Below, one piece after another: positions 45,283 through 54,023 of a stretch of DNA of 64,000 nucleotides. Source of the stretch: Oscillospiraceae bacterium (GTDB lineage Bacteria; Bacillota; Clostridia; Oscillospirales; Ruminococcaceae). Under the pieces are notes generated by a model. The model searched no databases. It was not told the DNA's origin and saw only the letters and a list, made by a program, of their open reading frames with translations. A program made the position numbers and the translations under genes. Each line of letters starts with the position of its first letter. The first letter of the stretch is position 1. The stretch spans positions 62,001 to 126,000 of the forward strand of contig JAITEB010000017.1 in the NCBI GenBank assembly GCA_031282245.1, given 5' to 3'.

Positions 45283-46175
45283 TTTCCGTTGCTTCTTTCA
45301 CGAAAAAATTTGACGGCAGGCCCGCGCTGGACAATATAAGCCTGAATATCAGCGACAACAGCGTCTATGGTCTGCTTGGCTCCAACGGTTCGGGAAAGTC
45401 GACGCTTCTGCGCTCAATTGCGGGGGTATACACGCCGGACGGCGGGGATATACTGGCGGACGGCAAAACGGTCTTTAAGAACCTGGAGTTTAAAAACAGC
45501 CTGTTTTTTGTTTCGGACGAACCGTTCTATTTTGCCCAAAGCTCTCTAACAGAAATGTCCGGATTTTACAAGAAGTTTTATACGGGCTGGAACGAGAATA
45601 CTTACAGGCGGCTCTGCGAAGTTTTCCCCCTGGACGCCTCGGCCAGAATCGCCGGCTTCTCAAAGGGCATGAAACGGCAGGCGCTGATAATTCTGTCGCT
45701 GTCGTGCTCCCCCAGATATTTGCTGCTTGATGAGGCTTTTGACGGTCTTGACCCGGTTATGCGCTCGGCGCTTAAAAAAGTCATCGCCGAGAAGATAGCG
45801 GACAGTTCTATGACTGTCATTGTCACGTCGCACAACGTGGGCGAGTTTGAGAACCTGTGCGATACCGTGGCGATTATCCACAAGGGCAGAAAAGTCCTTG
45901 AACGCGAAAACAGCGGGGATGCGGGCAATATCGTCAAAGCGCAGCTTGCCTTTGCGGCGGAGCCGGACGCGGGGATGTTCCGGGATTTTGACGTGCTGAA
46001 CTTTGAAATGCGGGGGCGTCTGGCCACTTTGACCATCCGTGGCGGCTTTGGCGAAACCCAGGCGCGGCTGGAGGCAATGAACCCGCTCTTTCTGGATATT
46101 CTGCCCACCACGCTGGAAGAGATATTTATATACGAAATGGAGGCTGCGGGATATGGCGCTTCAAAACTTATATAA
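45279..46175 (+). CDS. ABC transporter ATP-binding protein (YtrB-like)
   Basis: A 298-residue nucleotide-binding subunit. Walker A GSNGSGKST, Walker B LLLDEAFDGLD and the H-loop His in VTSHN are intact. The signature motif is unusual, FSKGMKRQ instead of LSGGQ, a variation seen in YtrB-like proteins. A C-terminal extension of about 90 residues follows the nucleotide-binding core. It overlaps the permease gene by 23 bases, so all three genes are coupled. Confidence 0.93.
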   Translation: MISVASFTKKFDGRPALDNISLNISDNSVYGLLGSNGSGKSTLLRSIAGVYTPDGGDILADGKTVFKNLEFKNSLFFVSDEPFYFAQSSLTEMSGFYKKFYTGWNENTYRRLCEVFPLDASARIAGFSKGMKRQALIILSLSCSPRYLLLDEAFDGLDPVMRSALKKVIAEKIADSSMTVIVTSHNVGEFENLCDTVAIIHKGRKVLERENSGDAGNIVKAQLAFAAEPDAGMFRDFDVLNFEMRGRLATLTIRGGFGETQARLEAMNPLFLDILPTTLEEIFIYEMEAAGYGASKLI

Positions 46176-48369
46176 AAACAAGAACGTCGCAATGTTTTTG
46201 GACGTAATGCGGCGGAACAGGGGCATTACCCTGCTTTATACGTTTATTTTATTTTTGTGCGGTCCGTTTGTATGCTTTATGAACATGGTCGGCGAAACAA
46301 ATAACTTTAAGAATTCTATAGAGTATCTTGGCCCCCACGCGTTCGCGGGACTGACAGTCGGAGCGCTTGTTGCGGCGTTGATTGCGGCGACGTTTACCAA
46401 CAGTCATTTTCACAGCAGGACGGCGCTGGACGCCTACTATGCGCTGCCGCTCAAGCGGGAAGGTCTCTTTCTTTCACACAATCTTGCGGGAATCGCCTGC
46501 GTCCTCCTCCCGCTGATTCTCAACTGGCTGTTTGAGCTTCTTGTGCCGCTGGCTTTTATGAGCTATATTCAGTATGTGCCGCTGCTTTCTATATTTGACC
46601 TGTTTGTGAAAACCTGCGCAATGGCGATTGCCGTCTATGCGATTACGGCTTTTGTCGCCGTACAGGTCGGGACGCATTTTGAGACTTTCCTGTTCGGCTT
46701 GATTATCAATTTCGCTGTGCCGATTCTGGCAGGCATAAGCATGATTCTTTTCAGCGGCGCCCTCTATGGCTTTAGCGACAAGGCCCAGGCGCTTGTCAAT
46801 ATGATGATTTACGCTTCGCCGGGCGTTCTGATGGGTTATATTCTGGTCGACACTTCAATGGCGAAGATCTATAGCGTGTCTGTTTTCGGGCACGGGCTGG
46901 CGGCGCTTGTCTGGTTTGCGATTGCCGCGCTGCTGCTGCTTGCCGCGACATATTTATTCAGGCGCCGCCGCGCGGAAATTTCCGGAAGGCCGCAGCCGCG
47001 GACTATAATAGCTTTTATAATCAAAATTATTGCCCTGTACGGCGCGGGAATCCTGATGATATTCATCTGCGTAAGCCTGCTTGGAGGCGGCAGAATTAAA
47101 GACTGGTTCCTGCCTTCGGTTATATTTTATATTATCGGAGCGGCTCTTGCTTTTGCGATGGTCGAAGGCGCGCTGTCGCTGGGCTTCAAAGATATGCTGA
47201 AAAAGTGGAAACAGTTCGCGCTTATGGCGCTTTGCGGGCTGATTGTGGTGGTCTGCGCCTATACTGGCGGGCTGGGGTATGAAACAAGAATCCCCAAAGC
47301 CGACAGCGTCAAGTCCGTCACTGTGCCCGGATGGATTTTTGAATCGCAGGAGCTTTCGGGACTGAACGGCTATGTCCCGGAATATGACACAAAAGGCATG
47401 TATTATTTCAGAAACGACTTGGAATTAAACGGCCTGGAAAGCATAAACGCCTTTATAAACCTTCACAGGGCTTTTGTAGATAATCGCGAGCCTCGCGAGC
47501 CGGCAATCGCTCCCCAATATCAAGAAGAGTACAGTATCAGCGCCAATTTCACGTATAAGCTTAAATCCGGCTTTGATATGTCCAGAAACTACGGCAGCGC
47601 TTCTATTGACAAAAGCGTAGTGAAAGACCTGTATCTGGGGGCTTCGGAAGAAGCGGACGAGAAAAGCAACACGCTCTATACCGTCAATCCGGAGCACGTC
47701 AGTCTTATTTATGTCCGCGACAGGCTCGGGATTGGCGCGCTGAACATGAGCTATGGCCCGACCGCTCAGAAAACGGCCTATGGGGAATTCCTTGCGGCTT
47801 TGCAGACGGACATGAAGTCCGAAACGGCGGAACAAAGGCTTGCTCCCGATAAAGGGCGCGCCTGCGTTCTGGGAATGAATCTTACAAGCGGGCACAGCGC
47901 GGAGATTTCTATTATGCCCTGGTATACAAACACAATAAAGCTTCTGGATAAATACTGCCCGGACTACAAAAATATTGACGCTTCTGAATATAACAGCGCC
48001 TATATTTTTAATATACCGGAAAACTGGGGGCATTTTAACAGCGCCTCGGAACTGCTTTCGCGGATTTATGAGGACGACGCGGCGCCATGGCCGGAGAACA
48101 AAGTGAGCGCTATGTATTACGATTACTACGGCCAAGTCAACATGTTAACCTACGGCACAACCGCGGAATACCTTGACGAGCTTGCGGAGAAACAGCCGGA
48201 ACTTGTGACAAAAGTCACAGACGCGGACAAAATACAGGCTATGGCCTCAAACGGCATTTCAAGGGTTTATTACTACAGTTTCCAGCCCAATATCTATGCG
48301 GTTTTCGTTGAGGGCGGCTATGAGGGCTATATTGACGCTCTGCCCTGTTACCCGATTATCGCAAACTGA
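46153..48369 (+). CDS. ABC transporter permease with large extracytoplasmic domain
   Basis: A 738-residue membrane protein. About ten hydrophobic helices fill residues 25-373, and a soluble region of about 360 residues follows, predicted outside. The soluble part is not recognised. The start at ATG 46153 follows GGAGG inside the ATPase gene. With the YtrA-type regulator and YtrB-like ATPase it forms a GntR-ABC cassette whose cargo is unknown; related systems handle peptides, antibiotics or envelope stress. Confidence 0.85.
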   Translation: MALQNLYKNKNVAMFLDVMRRNRGITLLYTFILFLCGPFVCFMNMVGETNNFKNSIEYLGPHAFAGLTVGALVAALIAATFTNSHFHSRTALDAYYALPLKREGLFLSHNLAGIACVLLPLILNWLFELLVPLAFMSYIQYVPLLSIFDLFVKTCAMAIAVYAITAFVAVQVGTHFETFLFGLIINFAVPILAGISMILFSGALYGFSDKAQALVNMMIYASPGVLMGYILVDTSMAKIYSVSVFGHGLAALVWFAIAALLLLAATYLFRRRRAEISGRPQPRTIIAFIIKIIALYGAGILMIFICVSLLGGGRIKDWFLPSVIFYIIGAALAFAMVEGALSLGFKDMLKKWKQFALMALCGLIVVVCAYTGGLGYETRIPKADSVKSVTVPGWIFESQELSGLNGYVPEYDTKGMYYFRNDLELNGLESINAFINLHRAFVDNREPREPAIAPQYQEEYSISANFTYKLKSGFDMSRNYGSASIDKSVVKDLYLGASEEADEKSNTLYTVNPEHVSLIYVRDRLGIGALNMSYGPTAQKTAYGEFLAALQTDMKSETAEQRLAPDKGRACVLGMNLTSGHSAEISIMPWYTNTIKLLDKYCPDYKNIDASEYNSAYIFNIPENWGHFNSASELLSRIYEDDAAPWPENKVSAMYYDYYGQVNMLTYGTTAEYLDELAEKQPELVTKVTDADKIQAMASNGISRVYYYSFQPNIYAVFVEGGYEGYIDALPCYPIIAN

Positions 48370-48405
48370 TTTTAGCCCGCTTCCAATTTTATATACGCTG
48401 AGCAA

Positions 48406-48444
48406 GCCATCCGCCCCCACTACTCCCGGGGGCGGATGGCTTTT
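48406..48444 (+). terminator. Terminator of the gntR-ABC operon
   Basis: A perfect 13-bp GC-rich stem (48406-48418 with 48428-48440) followed by TTTT. Confidence 0.9.
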
Positions 48445-48513
48445 ATACAGGGGGTTAAACAGTAATACGCGTTATAAATTTTGATAAATATTAATGCTCA
48501 AAACAATTTTTTG

Positions 48514-48522
48514 TGCTATAAT
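48514..48522 (+). promoter_or_regulatory. Extended -10 promoter of metG
   Basis: TGCTATAAT at 48514-48522. There is no good -35 at 17 bases, consistent with extended -10 dependence. Confidence 0.6.
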
Positions 48523-48586
48523 AAATTTTAAAGAGATGATTTGATATAGGGCGCAAAGCAATAATGAATTTCGGAGGTATCACAAT

Positions 48587-50527
48587 ATGCCAGAAAAATT
48601 TTACCTGACAACCGCGATAACTTACGCTTCAAAAAAGCCGCATGTCGGCAATGTCTATGAGTTCGTGCTGTCGGACGCGATTGTCCGCTTTAAAAGAATG
48701 CAGGGCTTTGACGTGTTTTTCCTCACGGGCACAGACGAGCACGGCCAGAAAATAGAGGACGTCGCCCGCGAAAACGGCCGCACCCCAAAAGAACACGCTG
48801 ATATTATCACGCAGGGTATAAAAGATACCCAGGCCCTGATAAATATTTCGTATAATAAATTTATCCGCACTACTGACGATTACCATGAGAAGGCCGTCCA
48901 GAGGATTTTCAGAAAGCTTTACGATCAGGGAGATATCTACAAGGGCGAGTACAAAGGCTTGTATTGCGTCGCTTGCGAATCATTCTATACGGAGTCGCAG
49001 CTGATTGACGGCCGATGTCCCGACTGCGGAAGGGAAGTCAAACCCGCCCGCGAGGAAGCCTATTTTTTCAAGATGAGCAAGTACCAGGACAGGCTCATGA
49101 AATATATTGAGGAAAACCCGGACTTTATCCGCCCGGAATCCCGCAAGCGCGAAATGATTAATAATTTTCTGAAGCCCGGTTTGCAGGACTTGTGCGTTTC
49201 CCGCTCGTCTTTCAAATGGGGAATACCTGTCGATTTCGACCCCGGGCATGTCGTTTATGTCTGGGTTGACGCGCTCAGCAATTATATTACAGCCCTGGGT
49301 TACAGCCCGGAAACCCCCGACGCCGAGCTTTATAAAAAATACTGGCCCGCGGATGTTCATGTGATCGGCAAGGACATTCTGCGCTTTCACACAATCTATT
49401 GGCCGATAATTCTTATGGCCCTGGGCGAGCCTTTGCCGAAGTCGGTTTTCGGGCACCCGTGGATGCTGATGGGCGCGGACAAAATGAGCAAATCAACCGG
49501 TAATGTCCTTTATACTGACGACCTGGTGAAAATTTTCGGCACAGACGCGATCCGCTGGTATATGCTTTCGGCGATGCCATACGCGCAGGACGGCAGTATC
49601 ACAATAGACGATGTTGTCAGTCTGTACAACTCAGATTTGGCGAACAACCTGGGTAATCTTGTCAACCGGACGGTTTCCATGCAGAACCAGTATTTCGGCG
49701 GAGCGGTTCAAGCGCCTTCCGGCGAAGAAACGCCCGAAGACAAAGACCTGCGCGAAACCGCAAAAGCCGCCGTCGGGAATTTTGCCGCCTGCCTGAACGA
49801 CTATCATACCGCCGACGCAATCCGGGAAATCGTCGCGCTGGCGCGGCGCTGCAACAAATATATTGACGAAACTATGCCCTGGGTCCTTGCTAAAAACGAG
49901 GCCGGCAAAACGCGCCTTGGCGCTGTTCTGTATAATCTTTTGGAGAATATCCGCAAGCTTGCGATTATGCTTTCGCCGCTGATTCCCGAAACGGCCGCGA
50001 AAATCTTTGAGCAGATCGGGGCGGGCGGGGATATTCAGACTTGGGCTTCCGCCGCGCTTGAAGACGGCATAAAACCCGGCGGGAAAGTCGGAGCGGCTGC
50101 GCCGCTTTTCAGCCGCCTGAAAGAAAAAGAAACTCACGAAGCTTTTCAGGCTCTGACTGACAAAGCCGAAGCTCCGGCGCTGGCCGCCAAAGCCGCAAAG
50201 GCGGAGCTTGTCGACATCAGCGACTTTGCAAAGCTTTCACTGGTTTGCGCGGAAATAAAAACCTGCGAGCCTGTGCCGAAATCCGATAAGCTCTATAAAC
50301 TCCGGCTCGACGACGGGCAGGGCGGAAGACAGCTTGTTTCCGGAATTGCAAAATGGTACACGCCTGAGGACTTAATCGGCAGGAAAATTATTTTAATTGC
50401 GAATCTTAAGCCCGCGAAGCTTCGCGGCGTTGTGTCAGAGGGAATGTTATTGGCGGCGGACGCGGGCGACGCGGCAAGTGTGGTTTTTCTTGATGAGAGC
50501 GTTCCGGTCGGGGCAAAAATCCGTTAG
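48587..50527 (+). CDS. metG: Methionyl-tRNA synthetase
   Basis: A 646-residue class I synthetase charging tRNA-Met. The HIGH-type motif reads HVGN near residue 21, the KMSKS motif is exact in ADKMSKSTGN, and a zinc knuckle has paired Cys (CVACESF, CPDCG). A C-terminal tRNA-binding domain of about 110 residues (SDFAKLSLVCAEIKTCEPVP onwards) is fused. The ribosome site GGAGG precedes ATG 48587. No T-box or S-box was found in the short leader. Confidence 0.97.
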   Translation: MPEKFYLTTAITYASKKPHVGNVYEFVLSDAIVRFKRMQGFDVFFLTGTDEHGQKIEDVARENGRTPKEHADIITQGIKDTQALINISYNKFIRTTDDYHEKAVQRIFRKLYDQGDIYKGEYKGLYCVACESFYTESQLIDGRCPDCGREVKPAREEAYFFKMSKYQDRLMKYIEENPDFIRPESRKREMINNFLKPGLQDLCVSRSSFKWGIPVDFDPGHVVYVWVDALSNYITALGYSPETPDAELYKKYWPADVHVIGKDILRFHTIYWPIILMALGEPLPKSVFGHPWMLMGADKMSKSTGNVLYTDDLVKIFGTDAIRWYMLSAMPYAQDGSITIDDVVSLYNSDLANNLGNLVNRTVSMQNQYFGGAVQAPSGEETPEDKDLRETAKAAVGNFAACLNDYHTADAIREIVALARRCNKYIDETMPWVLAKNEAGKTRLGAVLYNLLENIRKLAIMLSPLIPETAAKIFEQIGAGGDIQTWASAALEDGIKPGGKVGAAAPLFSRLKEKETHEAFQALTDKAEAPALAAKAAKAELVDISDFAKLSLVCAEIKTCEPVPKSDKLYKLRLDDGQGGRQLVSGIAKWYTPEDLIGRKIILIANLKPAKLRGVVSEGMLLAADAGDAASVVFLDESVPVGAKIR

Positions 50528-50541
50528 ATATTATTTTTATA

Positions 50542-50573
50542 AACAGGCGATGAATAATTATTCATCGCCTGTT
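50542..50573. repeat. Perfect 32-base palindrome after metG
   Basis: Positions 50542-50573 are fully self-complementary (16 bp per arm, no mismatch), beginning 14 bases after the metG stop. The following sequence is only mildly T-rich. It may act as a terminator or as a protein-binding site. Confidence 0.7.
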
Positions 50574-50709
50574 CAGTATTTGAACCCGGAGAAAAATAAA
50601 GGGCTGAGTTTATCACAGACGGCACGCAGTTTAAACTTAAAACGCCCTGTTTGTGAAATATATATATAATTATTATTATTTTTGCGCTTTATGTTGTGAT
50701 TAATGCTAA

Positions 50710-50738
50710 TTGATATAATTTGCTTTAAAAGTTATGAT
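50710..50738 (+). promoter_or_regulatory. Promoter of acpP
   Basis: TTGATA (50710-50715), 17 bases, TATGAT (50733-50738). Confidence 0.7.
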
Positions 50739-50757
50739 ATTTTCATAAAGCTTGGTG

Positions 50758-50800
50758 GGATGAGACCCGCTTTTAAGGCGCGAACCCCCATCCTTTTTTT
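50758..50800 (+). promoter_or_regulatory. Possible attenuator in the acpP leader
   Basis: Within the roughly 105-base leader, GGATG (50758-50762) pairs with CATCC (50789-50793), an inner CGC/GCG pairs, and seven T follow at once. This is a terminator-like element placed between promoter and gene. No known riboswitch core is recognised. Confidence 0.45.
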
Positions 50801-50851
50801 GAAAAAGTTTGTTTTTTCACAGCAAAAATAAGATGTTTGGGAGGAAACCAA

Positions 50852-51079
50852 ATGGTTTTTGAAAAAGTACGACAGGTCGTGTGTGACCAGCTGGACCTGG
50901 AGGAAGATCAAGTTATACTTGAGTCTTCCGTTATTGATGATTTAGGCGCCGACAGCCTCGACATTGTTGACCTTATTATGAGCCTTGAAGAGGAATTCGA
51001 CGTTGAAATACCGGAAGAAGAAGTGGACAACATAAAAACTGTGGGCGACATTGTAAAGTTTATAGAAAACAAAATATGA
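50852..51079 (+). CDS. acpP: Acyl carrier protein
   Basis: A 75-residue ACP of type II fatty acid synthesis. The phosphopantetheine serine is in [10 protein letters not shown], and acidic helices surround it as usual. ATG 50852 follows GGGAGG; an upstream in-frame TTG at 50837 overlaps that ribosome site. It is not linked to fab genes here. A hairpin at 51083-51120 follows the stop. Confidence 0.96.
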   Translation: MVFEKVRQVVCDQLDLEEDQVILESSVIDDLGADSLDIVDLIMSLEEEFDVEIPEEEVDNIKTVGDIVKFIENKI

Positions 51080-51082
51080 GCG

Positions 51083-51120
51083 AAAAGCGGGGGCGGACAG
51101 TTCAGTCCGTTCCCGCTTTA
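51083..51120 (+). terminator. Hairpin after acpP
   Basis: AAAGCGGG (51084-51091) pairs with CCCGCTTT (51112-51119), with an inner CGGAC/GTCCG stem. The T-tract is poor. Confidence 0.65.
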
Positions 51121-51142
51121 TATACAGCCGTAAAACTGTAAC

Positions 51143-51171
51143 TTGACATTCTTACAGACCTGTGTTTAAAT
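51143..51171 (+). promoter_or_regulatory. Promoter of the Ser/Glu-rich lipoprotein gene
   Basis: TTGACA (51143-51148), 17 bases, TTAAAT (51166-51171). Confidence 0.65.
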
Positions 51172-51215
51172 TGAGGAGCAAACACATTAAATTACGAGAA
51201 TGGACATAAAAATTT

Positions 51216-51836
51216 ATGAAATTGCTTAAACTGTTCTCCGCGTTGGTTCTGACTGTGAGCCTGCTCTGCTCCTGCGCGGGCGCGGCAGCGCCGTCGGCTC
51301 CGGAGGAAGAAAGCTCCTCCGTGCCTGTTTCGTCCGAGGAAGCCGCGCCTGTCCCCTCCGAAGAACCCGCCCCAAGCGAAGCCCCTGCCGAAGACTTTGA
51401 GAACATAAGCGCCGAATGCGTCGCGTTTGAAAATATGCCTGGTCTGCCTTCTCTGGATTCGCTTAGGCCGGGAACGGAAGAAGAACTTCAGGCGTTTTAT
51501 GATAAACTTTCCAATCTTCCTAAAAACTTAAAAATATTTGTGACCACCAGCCCGATAGATGATGACGACATTATTGAATATACTTTCACAAGGGAAGAAG
51601 CTGTCCAGCTTATTGAGAGCCTCCATACTATAAACGTCGCCACGGTTGAGAGCGCCGGAAACCCCAAAACAGGCGGCGGGCACGCTATTGTTATTATGGA
51701 TGAATCGGACAACATTCTAATCTCCATAAGCAACATTGCTTGGTTTGTTACGCTCAGCGACAGCGGGGAAACAATCGTATTTGAAGAAATTGCTCCGTAT
51801 GGGAATTGGACAGTTCTTATTGGCAAAGGATTATAA
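51216..51836 (+). CDS. Hypothetical lipoprotein
   Basis: A 206-residue predicted lipoprotein: signal peptide MKLLKLFSALVLTVSLLCSC with the lipobox Cys at about residue 20, a Ser/Glu/Pro/Ala-rich linker to about residue 60, then a globular domain of about 140 residues with TREEAVQLIESLHTINVATVE. I do not recognise the domain. It has its own promoter and a terminator shared with convergent leuA. The ribosome site is weak. Confidence 0.8.
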   Translation: MKLLKLFSALVLTVSLLCSCAGAAAPSAPEEESSSVPVSSEEAAPVPSEEPAPSEAPAEDFENISAECVAFENMPGLPSLDSLRPGTEEELQAFYDKLSNLPKNLKIFVTTSPIDDDDIIEYTFTREEAVQLIESLHTINVATVESAGNPKTGGGHAIVIMDESDNILISISNIAWFVTLSDSGETIVFEEIAPYGNWTVLIGKGL

Positions 51837-51850
51837 TCTCAATAGTTTCT

Positions 51851-51884
51851 AAATATGGGCGGACTGCAAAGTCCGCCCATATTT
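51851..51884. terminator. Bidirectional terminator between the lipoprotein gene and leuA
   Basis: A perfect 15-bp stem (51851-51865 with 51870-51884) with a GCAA tetraloop and A/T flanks on both sides, between convergent genes. Confidence 0.92.
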
Positions 51885-51888
51885 TGGT

Positions 51889-53538
51889 TTATCTCGCCAT
51901 GCGGTTAACCGCGCTGACCACCGCCCGCACTGACGATCGGCTGATATTGTGGCTTATTCCCGCGCCGAAAAAACTTTCTTTCCCCGCGTCCAGAATCTGA
52001 ATATAGGAGATAGCCCGCGAATCCGTGCCCAAATCCAGCGAATGCTCGCTGTAGTCGACTATATCAAACTGCGCCCCAATGTGCGCGGAAAACGCCTTGC
52101 AGAAAGCGTCAAGAAGGCCGTTGCCGTCGCCCTGAATATGCTTTTCCTCGCCGTGGTCTTTGATCACGGCGTCGACATGGGTGGCGCCGTTGTTGCTTTC
52201 TTTATAGCTCACAAGCCCGTATGGCTCGGCGATATTAATATACTCGCGGTCAAACAGTTCCCGGATTTCCTCCGGGGAAAGCTCGTTCTGGCTCTGGTCG
52301 GAAAGCCGCGTCGCAATGCCGCCGAATTCTTTCTGCATTGCCCGCGAAAGCTTAATCCCAAATTTCTGTTCTAGGATGAATGAAACCCCGCCTTTGCCGG
52401 ACTGCGAATTTACGCGGATAATAGCCTCATAGGTCTTGCCCAGGTCGGCCGGGTTGATGGGCAGATAGGGCATTTCCCACCTGTCGTAGTCATTGCCGAT
52501 ATACGCCATCCCTTTGCGGATTGCGTCCTGATGGGAACCGGAAAAGGCCGTAAAAACCAGTTCGCCCGCATAAGGCTGGCGCGGGTGAATGGTCATGGCC
52601 GTCAGATCCCGGTATATGCTTTCAATCCTGTCCATATTTGAAAAATCCAGCCCCGGGTCTATCCCATGAGTGTACATATTTAAAGCAAGCACGACTATAT
52701 CGGCGTTGCCGGTGCGCTCGCCGTTGCCGAACAGCGTGCCTTCAACCCGGTCCGCCCCGGCAAGCAGGCCAAGTTCAGTGGCGGCCACGCCGCAGCCGCG
52801 GTCGTTGTGGGCGTGCAGGCTCACGGCGATGCTCTCCCTGTATTTAAGATTTTTGCACATATATTCTATCTGATCCGCATAGATATTCGGGCTGCTCAGT
52901 TCCACAGTGGAGGGCAGGTTGATAATCGCTCTGCGTTCCGGCGATGGTTTCCAGACGTCCAGAACTGCGTTGCAAACTTCGGCGGCGTATTCCATCTCGG
53001 TTGAAGTGAAAACTTCGGGAGAAAACTCGAAAATAAACCTGTCCCTGCCGTATATTTCGGCATATTTATTAAAAAGTTCCGCGCCTGTGGCGGCCATCGC
53101 CCGGACTTCCTCGCGGCTCTTTTGGAAAACGACGTCCCTGTGCAGGGGGGAAGTGGCCACATAAAGATGGACTATGGCCTTTTTAGCTCCGTTCAGGGAC
53201 TCGAAAGTTTTTTGAATCAGGTCTTCGCGTGACTGAACAAGCACCTGAATACAAACGCCGTCGGGGATTAAATCCTCTTCTATAAGGCGGCGGGTCAGCT
53301 CGTAGTCCGTGTCCGAGGCCGACGGGAAAGAGATTTCGATCTCTTTGAAGCCGATTTCGCAAAGCAGCTTGAAAAACTCAATTTTCTGCTTGATATTCAT
53401 TGGGACAGGCAGGGCCTGGTTGCCGTCGCGGAGGTCGCTGCTGCACCAGATAGGGGCTTTTGCGAGCTCTTTGTCCGGCCATGTCCTTTCGGGGAAATTA
53501 AACTTTGGGGCGGCTTTGTACTTTGCATAGTTCATCAT
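51889..53538 (-). CDS. leuA: 2-isopropylmalate synthase, long form
   Basis: A 549-residue enzyme joining acetyl-CoA and 2-oxoisovalerate, the first committed step of leucine synthesis. DLRDGNQALPVPM starts the barrel, and the metal site SLHAHNDRGCGVAATELG is intact; the C-terminal part is the regulatory leucine-binding domain. Length and sequence fit the second (actinobacterial-like) LeuA form. ATG 53538 follows AGGAAGAA; the longer reading frame from 53691 would translate the T-box and is rejected. Other leu genes are not in the window. Confidence 0.96.
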   Translation of the reverse strand: MMNYAKYKAAPKFNFPERTWPDKELAKAPIWCSSDLRDGNQALPVPMNIKQKIEFFKLLCEIGFKEIEISFPSASDTDYELTRRLIEEDLIPDGVCIQVLVQSREDLIQKTFESLNGAKKAIVHLYVATSPLHRDVVFQKSREEVRAMAATGAELFNKYAEIYGRDRFIFEFSPEVFTSTEMEYAAEVCNAVLDVWKPSPERRAIINLPSTVELSSPNIYADQIEYMCKNLKYRESIAVSLHAHNDRGCGVAATELGLLAGADRVEGTLFGNGERTGNADIVVLALNMYTHGIDPGLDFSNMDRIESIYRDLTAMTIHPRQPYAGELVFTAFSGSHQDAIRKGMAYIGNDYDRWEMPYLPINPADLGKTYEAIIRVNSQSGKGGVSFILEQKFGIKLSRAMQKEFGGIATRLSDQSQNELSPEEIRELFDREYINIAEPYGLVSYKESNNGATHVDAVIKDHGEEKHIQGDGNGLLDAFCKAFSAHIGAQFDIVDYSEHSLDLGTDSRAISYIQILDAGKESFFGAGISHNISRSSVRAVVSAVNRMAR

Positions 53539-53631
53539 AATAAATTCTTCCTTTCGTGATTTGTTTCGTGATTTGTTTCGCATTGCAGGGGCGCGGTTTC
53601 CTGACAGGAACAGCCATTTTTCCAAAATAAA

Positions 53632-53929
53632 AAGCCCTGCGTCTCTTTTTACTAGAGACGCAGGGCATAAAAGACCCCCGCGCGGTACCACTCTGATTCG
53701 CCTGATTTTTGAAATAAACAGGCGCGCTTTACAGATGCTGACACATCCTGCCTGTGATAACGGCCGGCGTTTCCGTCGCGGCTTAGTGATTGCGAAAAAC
53801 TTTCAGCCGCGAAACTCGGAGGCGAGTTCAGTTTTTCCTTCGCCGCGGCTTTACACCAGGCAGCCGCTCTCTGCGCGCGACAAAAAAACTTACTGTTCCT
53901 CTTCACAGTTTTTATCATGTTATAAATTT
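53632..53929 (-). promoter_or_regulatory. T-box leader controlling leuA
   Basis: The minus strand carries a canonical T-box sequence AGAGTGGTACCGCG at 53694-53681, preceded by stem-loops and followed by a strong terminator stem of 13 bp (53634-53646 with 53654-53666) and T5. Uncharged tRNA should stabilise the antiterminator and allow leuA transcription. The likely specifier is CTC (Leu) at 53826-53824 within GAACTCGCC; this position is inferred from context rather than from a full Stem I model. Confidence 0.93.
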
Positions 53930-53935
53930 TTTAAA

Positions 53936-53964
53936 ATTTTATCACAGTTGCGAAAGAATGTCAA
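53936..53964 (-). promoter_or_regulatory. Promoter of the T-box/leuA transcript
   Basis: Minus-strand TTGACA (53959-53964), 17 bases, TAAAAT (53936-53941). Confidence 0.88.
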
Positions 53965-54023
53965 GCGTTTTTTGAACTCTGTATATAGATGTGCGGCTCT
54001 CTTTTGAGAAGGCGCCCGTGAAA

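Noticed and set aside
53539..53691. N-terminal extension of leuA
   Set aside because: These codons lie in the T-box and its terminator; the conserved N terminus starts at 53538.
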